A DNA stretch of 13,131 bases from DATKSS01 sp049582065 (GTDB taxonomy: Bacteria > Chloroflexota > Dormibacteria > Dormibacterales > Dormibacteraceae), in assembly GCA_049582065.1 (NCBI GenBank), contig JBAUTF010000263.1, forward strand, positions 1 through 13,131, in the 5' to 3' direction. Both the position numbers and the translations under genes were made by a program. Of this stretch, positions 7,444 through 13,131 are shown piece after piece (position 1 is the first letter of the stretch; each line of letters starts with the position of its first letter). Under the pieces are notes generated by a model. It had not been told where the DNA came from, searched no databases, and saw only the letters and a program-made list of their open reading frames with translations.

Positions 7444-8821
7444 GCCTCAATCGGACGCCCTGGTGTTGTTCGGCGCGACCGGTGATCTCGCCTACGAGCA
7501 GATCTTCCCCGCTCTACAGGCGATGACCCGCCGCGGCCATCTGAACGTCCCGGTCGTCGGTGTCGCGAAGCCGGACTGGACGGTTGAGCAACTGCATGCT
7601 CGTGCGCGAGAGAGCATCGCCGCGCATGGAGACTTGGACCAGAAGGCATTCGGCAAGCTGGCGGCGCGACTCTCCTACGTGGCCGGTGACTACCAGGAAG
7701 CTGGCACCTTCGACAAGCTGGTGCGGGCGCTCGGCTCGGCCAAGCGTCCGCTCTTCTACCTGGCGATCCCGCCAAGCCTGTTTGGCACCGTCGCCTCGGG
7801 TCTTGCCACGGCCGGGATCGCCGCGCAGGGCCGCGTGATCGTGGAAAAGCCCTTCGGTCGAGACCTCGCCTCGGCGAAGGCGCTTAACTCTGTGCTCCAC
7901 AAATCGTTTCCCGAGCCCGCCGTGTATCGCATTGATCATTTCCTGGGCAAGGAGGCGGTGCAGAACGTCCTCTATTTCCGCTTCGCCAACGCGTTTTTGG
8001 AACCGATCTGGAACGCGGAGCACGTCGAGAGCGTGCAGATCACGATGGCGGAAGAGTTCGGCGTGCGCGGCCGCGGCGGTTTCTACGAGGAAGTCGGCGC
8101 TCTTCGGGACGTCTTCCAGAATCATCTGCTGCAGGTCCTCTCGCTGCTTGGAATGGACACGCCGTTGGCGGGCGACGGCGATGCGGTCGACGCCGCCAAA
8201 GTTGCGTTGCTGAAAGCGGTCCGTCCGCTTCGCTCCGGCGACGTGGTGCGCGGGCAGTATCGCGGCTATTTGTCCGAGAAAGGGGTCGCAGCGAACTCGC
8301 GAGTCGAAACCTATGTCGCCGCCAGGCTTGCGATCGAGAACGCTCGGTGGGCCGGGGTGCCGTTCTTGATCCGCACCGGCAAATGCCTCGCCGCCACCTT
8401 CACCGAGGTGCATGCCACGTTCAAGAAGCCGGCGCACGGTTTGTTCGATTCAAACGCGGCCGGGCACCAAAACGAGATCTCCTTTCGGTTGAGCCCGGAT
8501 GTCTCCATCACTCTGGCCACTCGAATCAAAAAGCCAGGGGAAGCGATGATCGGTGAAGACGCACGTCTGGTCGAACACGCCCACCCGGGCGACGAGATGG
8601 AACCGTACGAGCGCCTGCTCGGCGACGCGCTGCACGGGGATGGGACGCTGTTCGGGAGCGAAGCCGGGGTCGAGGCTGCCTGGCGCATCGTGGACCCGGC
8701 GCTGCTGAGCGACGAGCCGCCGCACGAATATGACCGCGGAGGCTGGGGACCAGCCGAGGCCGAGCGGATCGCGGCGAACATCGGTGGCTGGGTCAATCCA
8801 CGTACAGACACGGCTACGTGA
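7436..8821 (+). CDS. zwf: Glucose-6-phosphate 1-dehydrogenase
   Basis: The 461-aa product oxidises glucose-6-phosphate to 6-phosphogluconolactone and starts the oxidative pentose phosphate pathway. The coenzyme motif GATGDLA is at 13-19 (GASGDLA is commoner), EKPFG is at 137-141, and the family signature RIDHFLGKE is at 165-173, followed by the C-terminal beta-sheet domain with ENARWAGVPFLIRTGK. The GTG start at 7436 lies inside the kinase gene, preceded by GGAAGAA, and overlaps it by 8 nt, which is typical of coupled translation. The frame is open further upstream, but that part antisenses nothing and merely overlaps the kinase. The length is slightly below the usual 480-510 aa and all key motifs are present. 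It is directly followed by a GH15 fragment. Confidence 0.95.
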   Translation: MPEPQSDALVLFGATGDLAYEQIFPALQAMTRRGHLNVPVVGVAKPDWTVEQLHARARESIAAHGDLDQKAFGKLAARLSYVAGDYQEAGTFDKLVRALGSAKRPLFYLAIPPSLFGTVASGLATAGIAAQGRVIVEKPFGRDLASAKALNSVLHKSFPEPAVYRIDHFLGKEAVQNVLYFRFANAFLEPIWNAEHVESVQITMAEEFGVRGRGGFYEEVGALRDVFQNHLLQVLSLLGMDTPLAGDGDAVDAAKVALLKAVRPLRSGDVVRGQYRGYLSEKGVAANSRVETYVAARLAIENARWAGVPFLIRTGKCLAATFTEVHATFKKPAHGLFDSNAAGHQNEISFRLSPDVSITLATRIKKPGEAMIGEDARLVEHAHPGDEMEPYERLLGDALHGDGTLFGSEAGVEAAWRIVDPALLSDEPPHEYDRGGWGPAEAERIAANIGGWVNPRTDTAT

Positions 8822-8837
8822 ACCGGAATGAGCGCTC

Positions 8838-9218
8838 GTGCGTGCGATGCGGACTGACCTAAGGGAGAACGGCTACCTGCCCATCGCTGGATACGGCATC
8901 ATCGGCGACTGCCGGTCTGTGGCGCTGGTTGGGGTGGACGGCAGTATCGACTGGTGCTGCCTGCCTCGCGCTGACAGCCCGAGCCTGTTTGCTCGCATCC
9001 TCGACGCCCGCCACGGCGGTTGCTGGGCGCTCGCGCCGGAAGGAGAGTTCAGGTCCTGGCAGCGCTACTCGGACAAGACCAACATCCTCTTGACCATTTT
9101 TGAGTCGGAGGGCGGACGGGCTGGGCTCACTGATTTCATGCCCGTCGATGAGCGGACGATCACCGAGCACGCCCGACCTCATGACCATCCTCGGCTGGTC
9201 CGAATGGCGGGCGCGTGA
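8838..9218 (+). pseudogene. Truncated GH15 glucoamylase/trehalase-like gene (first 126 codons)
   Basis: The frame starts at GTG 8838 (or ATG 8847) and encodes NGYLPIAGYGIIGDCRSVAL, then VGVDGSIDWCCLPRADSPSL, then HGGCWALAP. This is the N-terminal beta-sandwich (TREH_N) of bacterial GH15 glucoamylase/trehalase-like proteins, which normally run to about 600 aa. It stops after RPHDHPRLVRMAGA with TGA 9216-9218, before the (alpha/alpha)6 catalytic barrel, and the catalytic domain does not resume in another frame. It follows zwf by 16 nt, so it was probably the operon's fourth gene, releasing glucose for the kinase. As it stands it has no catalytic residues. Confidence 0.8.
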
Positions 9219-9308
9219 TTCGCGTATGTCTACTTATCGGGTTCCTCTTTGCGAATCTTCCGCTCCGCCTCTTCCGACTCCTGAACTGCTCGAACGTCCT
9301 CGCGCCCC

Positions 9309-9512
9309 GCCGGCGTGGACGTCCTGTGCTCGGACAAGACCGGCACATTGACCCAGAACAAGCTGACGTTGGGCGATCCGTTCAGCGTGAACGGCATCCC
9401 TGCCGACCAAGTCATCCTCTGCGCCGCACTGGCTTCATGTGCGGAAGACAAGGACACCATCGACCTGGCCGTGATCGGCGGCCTAAAGAACGATCAAGCC
9501 TTGAAGGTGGGC
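9309..9512 (+). pseudogene. Internal fragment of a P-type (P3A proton-pump-like) ATPase
   Basis: About 68 codons read AGVDVLCSDKTGTLTQNKLT, then a segment with DQVILCAALAS, then DTIDLAVIGGLKNDQALKVG. DKTGT is the phosphorylated Asp motif of P-type ATPases, and the following sequence matches plasma-membrane H+-ATPase-like (P3A) pumps at the start of the nucleotide-binding domain. No membrane helices precede it: similarity begins abruptly at about 9309 and ends at 9512, where the frame runs into the opposite-strand membrane gene. A complete pump would have about 800 aa. It is a remnant caught between the GH15 fragment and the small membrane gene. Confidence 0.78.
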
Positions 9513-9516
9513 CCTG

Positions 9517-9672
9517 TCAGCGCGCGGAGCGGTTGCGGACGAAACCAACCAACCAGAGCACGACCAGCACGATGATCACCAGCCAGATCAGGTTGACCAG
9601 GCCGCCGGCCGCGTGGAACAGCAACCAGATGACGAACAGAATCACCGCTACGACGAGTAACGCATGGATCAT
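9517..9672 (-). CDS. Small hydrophobic membrane protein, 51 aa
   Basis: ATG 9672 to TGA 9517 encodes 51 residues. Residues 4-19 (ALLVVAVILFVIWLLF) and 25-44 (LVNLIWLVIIVLVVLWLVGF) are two membrane segments joined by HAAGG, and the chain ends in the positive tail VRNRSAR. It resembles the small 'hydrophobic protein'/lmo0937-like membrane proteins often found in actinobacterial stress regions; their function is not known. A very good ribosome site, GGAGG seven bases before ATG, and the clean two-helix pattern argue for a real gene. It is intact although both neighbours on the other strand are broken. By its positive-inside tail the C-terminus is probably cytoplasmic. Confidence 0.75.
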   Translation of the reverse strand: MIHALLVVAVILFVIWLLFHAAGGLVNLIWLVIIVLVVLWLVGFVRNRSAR

Positions 9673-10209
9673 GTGGACACCTCCTCGCCGATGTGGCCTA
9701 AGTGATTACGATCGAAACTACTCACAGCGCACCCTGGTCGGGTTCTCGTCGCATCAGCAGGCGCAGCAGGCGTAATCGCGTTCGCGGTCGCCACAGCTGC
9801 CAACGAAGCGCCAAACGAAGGGTTGCCGTCATTCGAGATAGCGTCGTCGAGGTGCCGTAACAGAGGCAGCAACAGCGTTCGGTCAGCTGCGAGGCGTCCT
9901 AGGCGAAACGCCACCGCGCTTGACTCCTGCAGGCAGACTCGCTTGCTGCTTTTGTTACGCACCATTGGCCATGGTGAACCTGCTAGGCGGAAGGGGTGCC
10001 GTCGCAAGACCGTCCCTTCGGCTTGGCACCAGCGATCCCTTTGCCAAGGAGGCAATCAACCTAGGGGCTCGAGCCCCGAGCATCGCAGGATTCGCGCTCG
10101 CAAGCAGTTTCTTCGAAGAGCAAAGGGTGCATCCTCGATGACGGCTTTTGATGATCAAGAGCGAGGCTATTGCTGACGTTGTTACGGTAGATGGACCACC
10201 CTCCGTCGT
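9673..10209. other. Stretch without a recognisable gene
   Basis: Several frames stay open in this GC-rich stretch, but none has family motifs or a convincing start. Two hairpins are visible: CTTGGCA (10022-10028) with TGCCAAG (10042-10048), and the 14-bp palindrome GGGGCTCGAGCCCC (10064-10077). The left edge contains the ribosome site and presumably the promoter of the small membrane gene. Confidence 0.4.
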
Positions 10210-10458
10210 GTGCAGGCTGCCTTCAATGCCATTGTTCTCAAGCAAGTCGCCACGGAGATACGCAACATCAAGGCCGAGTATCGCGGCGTTGTGTCTGAGG
10301 AGTCCATCGATCTCGTCGCACGCCAATCGCTCCAAAACCTCGCCGATTCAAGAGTTCCGCAGTTTGTAGCCCTGTTCGTCGGTCGGTTTACACGCGAGCG
10401 ACTACGGGAGTTGACTGGGTTTCGCCCCCGCACAGGATCCACCCTGCTGACGGGCTGA
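10210..10458 (+). CDS. Three-helix-bundle dimerization-domain protein
   Basis: The 82-aa frame from GTG 10210 reads VATEIRNIKAEYRGVVSEES, then IDLVARQSLQNLADSRVPQF, then VALFVGRFTRERLREL. This matches the pattern of the actinobacterial three-helix-bundle dimerization domain (typical form: I..L...Y.GV....V...V......F....V..FVP.FVER.AR..L), which occurs alone or before arsenate-reductase or phosphatase-like domains. Here it is a stand-alone protein; the tail after RELTGFRPRTGS is not conserved. Partner and function are unknown. There is no clear ribosome site before the GTG and no ATG alternative in frame, so it may be the end of a longer lost gene. Confidence 0.6.
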   Translation: MQAAFNAIVLKQVATEIRNIKAEYRGVVSEESIDLVARQSLQNLADSRVPQFVALFVGRFTRERLRELTGFRPRTGSTLLTG

Positions 10459-10746
10459 GGGCAACGAGCCGGTAAGTAGGCCGCCGTTAGCCCGACGGAA
10501 GCGCGTGGGGCCTGTCCGGTTCAGAAGTAGTGCCTCACGGTCCTGACCCGTGCGACAGCTAGGTGGCGACGCTGCGGACCGACTGATCGCCACAAACGGT
10601 CTCCCCCACTCCGATGAACGTGCTGCCGGTCGCTATGGCCTGCCATACCTAGTTGGCATACAAAGGCCCTGCGGAAGAGCATTTCCTTGCCTCATTTCTC
10701 GAGAAGAAATCAACGAGAAAATAGAAGGAAACGGTGCTATTGAATT
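10459..10746. other. Gene-free spacer
   Basis: I find no gene. The stretch has a second copy of the 23-bp motif seen at 3336 (here 10532-10554) and an AT-richer part with a hairpin TTTCTCG (10695-10701) and CGAGAAA (10714-10720). A long frame crosses the region in phase with the permease but has no family motifs here. Confidence 0.4.
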
Positions 10747-10800
10747 TGGAGCCCACGGGCGGACTCGAACCGCCGGCCTTCTCCTTACCAAGGAAGTGCT
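10747..10800 (-). pseudogene. tRNA-Thr (anticodon GGU) 3' remnant
   Basis: The minus strand carries the 3' part of a tRNA-Thr: AGCA, the anticodon arm CTTCC-TTGGTAA-GGAGA with anticodon GGT, the variable loop AGGCC, the T-arm GGCGG-TTCGAGT-CCGCC, the acceptor 3' strand CGTGGGC, discriminator T and an encoded CCA (10747-10749). The 5' acceptor strand (expected GCCCACG) and a normal D-arm do not follow. Instead comes a second anticodon-arm-like sequence at 10806-10822 (loop TTGGGAA) and a D-arm-like CTCAGCGGAGC. The last anticodon-stem pair is lost. A partial tRNA of this kind is what an integration event at a tRNA gene leaves behind. Confidence 0.65.
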
Positions 10801-11002
10801 GGAGGACCATTTCCCAATCGGTGCTCCGCTGAGATCGAATGCAGAGGCAATCGCCAATAATCGCTGTCTAGCAGCGCTTCCTAGGAAACGGGCTACCTGT
10901 CCACAGAAAGTGCTTAGGTACGCCACCCAGAGAGTCGCTACGAGCCGGCCTGCTGATCCAATCCCAGATCTTGATACCGAGCCTCTTGGTACGTCAGGGA
11001 CA

Positions 11003-12616
11003 ATGGTCGCGATGACCCCATACCCCCCCGAGCAGCTGGTCGGCCGTGACGGATTCGCCAAGCAACTGCGGGCCGAATTTACCAAATTCCGTATGGTCCG
11101 ATCCCGCGTCATCGCGCTCTTCGCGACCGGGGTCGTGTTCGTGCTCGTGTCCTTTGTAAGCGCCTTGGAAGGCCACGGGGGTAATAACGTCGTACCCACC
11201 GGTCCAGGCGGTGAAGCGGTCACCGATACTTACACGTTCGTACATCAGCCCCTCGCTGGCAACGGTGCCCTCACGGCTAGGGTGGCCACGCTTTCGGGAG
11301 CGTATACCCCGCTATCGAACACTTTGGGCAACGGCTTCGGAGCGAGTTCAAAGGCTCAGCCAGGCTCGCAATTGCAGCCTGGGCTGGCACCGTGGGCCAA
11401 AGCGGGAATCATCCTCGAACCGGACACGAACCAGGGAACTGACTACGCAGCCGTGATGGTCACCGGCGCTCATGGTGTCCAGCTGCAGTACAACTACACG
11501 AACGACAGCCCGGGAATTGGCGGGCCCGTCGAGACGTCCTCTCCACGGTGGCTACGGCTCACCCGAGTCGGGGACGTCATCACCGGTTATGACTCCACCG
11601 ACGGCGACCACTGGAAGGAGGTCGGCACCGCCCGCCTGACGGGCTTGCCACGCACGATTCAGATCGGGCTGTTCGTCACCTCTCCGGTGTACTTCCCTGC
11701 CGAGTCCAGCAGCGGCACCGCCAGCGTTGCCACCGCCAGCTTCGACCACGTCTCCGGGCAAGGTGACTTTCCATATCGCTCCTGGACGGGAGACACAATC
11801 ACCGGTTTGTACCCCACCCTGCAGTCGGACCCCACCTGGCAACAGCAGTCCGCCGACGTATTCACCATCAGCGGGTCGGGCGACATTGCACCACTCGTGG
11901 GTGCCATCGTGTTCAGCATTTGGTCGGGGGCAAGCATCGTCAACGGGACAATCGTCGGGCTCCTCATGCTGATCGTGCTCGCCGCTTTGTTTGCCACGTC
12001 CGAGCATCGCCGAGAGTCCATTCGCACCCCGCTCGCCGCCAACGCACGGCGCGTTCTGGCAGCCAAATCCGTCGTCGTCGGATCGCTGGCGTTTGCGGTC
12101 GGAGCCACCGCAACCGCAATCGCCGAACCAATCACCCGACACGTCCTGGCCGCTAACGGGAACTATCTCTTCCCTCAAAGTGCCCTTGCGGTGGTCCGGA
12201 TTATTGTCGGCACCGGGCTGTTCTTTGGGTTCGCTGCAGTATTGGTCGTTGCGCTGGGCTCGATGTTGCGACGTGTCGCCGTGACGATCGTCGCAGGCGT
12301 TGTGCTTCTCGAGATTCCGGGCGTTCTCGCCACGGTCTTGCCTGCCTCCGAGAGCTGGCTGATGCGGTTCACCCCAACCGCCGCCTTCGCCATCCAAGCC
12401 ACTCTGCCCCAGTCCAACCTGGTCACCAGCGCCTACACGATAGTGAACGGCTACTTCCCGATCAGCCCATGGGGCGGCCTCGCCGTGCTCGCCGCCTACA
12501 CCGCGGTTATCCTGGGAGCCGCCATGTGGCTTCTCCGCAGGCCCAACAATCAGGTCGGACTCGACCTCAGCACGACCTCGAACTCGTGGCTCTCCGGCAC
12601 CAAGTCGTCATCCTGA
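11003..12616 (+). CDS. ABC-2-type transporter permease with large extracytoplasmic lectin-like insert
   Basis: The product is 537 aa from ATG 11003 (AGGG just upstream); ATG 11012 is an alternative. Residues about 14-28 (AKQLRAEFTKFRMVRSR) are the cytoplasmic lead of ABC-2 permeases. A first membrane helix (VIALFATGVVFVLVSFVSAL, about 30-50) is followed by about 240 exported residues with EAVTDTYTFVHQPL, WAKAGIILEPD, YAAVMVTGAHGVQLQY and RWLRLTRVGDVITGYDS. This is the DUF1349/concanavalin-like module seen in actinobacterial permeases of this type. Five or so membrane helices then follow (from LVGAIVFSIWSGASIVNGTI to YTAVILGAAMWLL). The cognate ATPase gene, normally just upstream, is missing; a tRNA remnant lies there instead. 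The substrate is unknown. The last residues (after WLLRRPN) look non-native. Confidence 0.85.
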   Translation: MVAMTPYPPEQLVGRDGFAKQLRAEFTKFRMVRSRVIALFATGVVFVLVSFVSALEGHGGNNVVPTGPGGEAVTDTYTFVHQPLAGNGALTARVATLSGAYTPLSNTLGNGFGASSKAQPGSQLQPGLAPWAKAGIILEPDTNQGTDYAAVMVTGAHGVQLQYNYTNDSPGIGGPVETSSPRWLRLTRVGDVITGYDSTDGDHWKEVGTARLTGLPRTIQIGLFVTSPVYFPAESSSGTASVATASFDHVSGQGDFPYRSWTGDTITGLYPTLQSDPTWQQQSADVFTISGSGDIAPLVGAIVFSIWSGASIVNGTIVGLLMLIVLAALFATSEHRRESIRTPLAANARRVLAAKSVVVGSLAFAVGATATAIAEPITRHVLAANGNYLFPQSALAVVRIIVGTGLFFGFAAVLVVALGSMLRRVAVTIVAGVVLLEIPGVLATVLPASESWLMRFTPTAAFAIQATLPQSNLVTSAYTIVNGYFPISPWGGLAVLAAYTAVILGAAMWLLRRPNNQVGLDLSTTSNSWLSGTKSSS

Positions 12617-12785
12617 GCCAACAGGTCCACCTGCACCTGAGCCAACGACCAGGTGCGTGAGCGCACCGGCAGGATTTGATTCACAGCATTTAACGAGAAG
12701 GGCTGGTGATGGAGCGGGTCAGGCGAGACCCAAACGGGGTCGTCGAACCGGAGGCTGGAGCGGGTAGCCGGGCCGGCTGCCGTGG

Positions 12786-12953
12786 TCAGGTCGTTGGGTC
12801 GAGAGTCCGTCGCGGTGGGATCGCCTCGCGCAGCTTGATCTCCGTCCGTTCATCGCCGGGGGTGTAGAGGTAGAGACGAAGAGACGGCTGCTGTGCGACC
12901 TGGAAGATCGTGAAATCGAGGTTGATTCGGCCGAGCGTGTGGTGCTGGAGCTT
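12786..12953 (-). pseudogene. C-terminal remnant of an XRE-family regulator (MmyB-like ligand-binding domain)
   Basis: A minus-strand frame ending at TGA 12786 reads KLQHHTLGRINLDFTIFQVA, then QQPSLRLYLYTPGDE, then RTEIKLREA. The layout (H.. lG.i.ld....q.. .p.LrL.lYtp.... ...kL) matches the end of the MmyB-like domain found after an HTH in many actinobacterial regulators. An in-frame stop at 12954-12956 precedes it, and no HTH or upstream part of the domain is present. It is joined directly to the GNAT fragment, so two unrelated gene ends meet here. Confidence 0.55.
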
Positions 12954-12981
12954 TCAACGTGAACGTGTCGTCGCCGCCATG

Positions 12982-13131
12982 TGTCAGACGCTTGGTCCAC
13001 ACCAAACATACGATCGGTGTCCAGATCGCCGTCAAGGTAGGAATCCGAATAAGCGCCCCGATAATGGCGACGCCAACTATCAGCATGAAGGACTCCAATA
13101 GCAGCAGCGTCGGAGAGCACTGCTCGCTGGA
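12982..13131 (-). pseudogene. GNAT acetyltransferase N-terminal fragment, frameshifted
   Basis: From the right edge inward the minus strand encodes RAVLSDAAAIGVLHADSW, then RRHYRGAYSDSYLDGDLDT and DRM. This is the typical opening of a GNAT N-acetyltransferase ('DAAAIAALHA.SWR.TYRG..PD.YLD'). After DRMF one extra base shifts the frame; in the next frame VWTKRLT continues the family pattern to about 12982, and then similarity ends. The acetyl-CoA-binding part is absent. The gene's own start may lie just outside the window or be the GTG at 13120. Confidence 0.65.

Noticed and set aside
7514..8437. Minus-strand 307-codon frame
   Set aside because: It is antisense to zwf, which has full family signatures; no motif in this frame.
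9669..10055. Minus-strand 128-codon frame
   Set aside because: No recognisable motif or ribosome site; it ends on top of the ribosome site of the small membrane gene. I cannot support it as a gene.
10695..10720. Hairpin TTTCTCG/CGAGAAA behind the tRNA remnant as a terminator
   Set aside because: The loop is 12 nt, the stem is AT-rich and weak, and there is no U-run after it on the minus strand.
10550..11002. Upstream extension of the permease frame
   Set aside because: It runs through the tRNA-Thr remnant and has no permease similarity; the family starts at about 11003.

Overview
The window is high-GC DNA with the gene content of a soil-type Actinomycetota. The signs are an ABC permease with a large extracytoplasmic lectin-like insert, a three-helix-bundle domain protein, a BTAD (SARP-type) remnant, an MmyB-like regulator remnant, GTG starts, and a short-form gnd next to a ROK kinase and zwf. 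The lineage is inferred from gene families only and is not proven.

Layout, left to right. (1) The N-terminal part of an ECF sigma factor (minus) and a secreted beta-propeller lactonase-family protein (minus) with a strong terminator hairpin behind it. (2) A decayed plus-strand BTAD fragment. (3) The most notable part, two adjacent minus-strand genes that each contain an in-frame UGA exactly where a redox-active cysteine belongs. The first is an AhpD/carboxymuconolactone-decarboxylase-like protein of about 106 aa with a C-x-x-U site. The second is a peroxiredoxin-like redoxin fused to a DsbD-alpha-like domain, about 328 aa, with a U-x-x-C site. Each UGA is followed at the right distance by a small perfect stem-loop like a bacterial SECIS. 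Simple ORF calling breaks both genes and hides them. (4) A repeat-bearing spacer and the frameshifted C-terminal end of a second copy of the ROK kinase. (5) A GH13 alpha-glucan enzyme (minus), divergent from a tight sugar operon: gnd (6-phosphogluconate dehydrogenase), a short ROK/polyphosphate-glucokinase-like gene and zwf (glucose-6-phosphate dehydrogenase).

(6) From about 8.8 kb the window becomes a gene graveyard: the first 126 codons of a GH15 glucoamylase/trehalase, an internal P-type ATPase piece, an intact 51-aa membrane protein, a 537-nt stretch with no recognisable gene, and a small three-helix-bundle protein. (7) A composite tRNA-Thr(GGU) 3' remnant lies upstream of a complete ABC-2 type permease that has no ATPase beside it. 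(8) The right edge holds fragments of an MmyB-type regulator and a GNAT acetyltransferase.

How the genes fit together. gnd, the ROK kinase and zwf supply glucose phosphorylation and the oxidative pentose phosphate pathway, producing NAD(P)H. The GH13 enzyme, and formerly GH15, process alpha-glucans that would feed it. The selenoprotein pair looks like a thiol-peroxide or disulfide handling module that could draw on that reducing power; this link is inference. No selA, selB, selC or selD lies in the window, so Sec decoding would depend on genes elsewhere.
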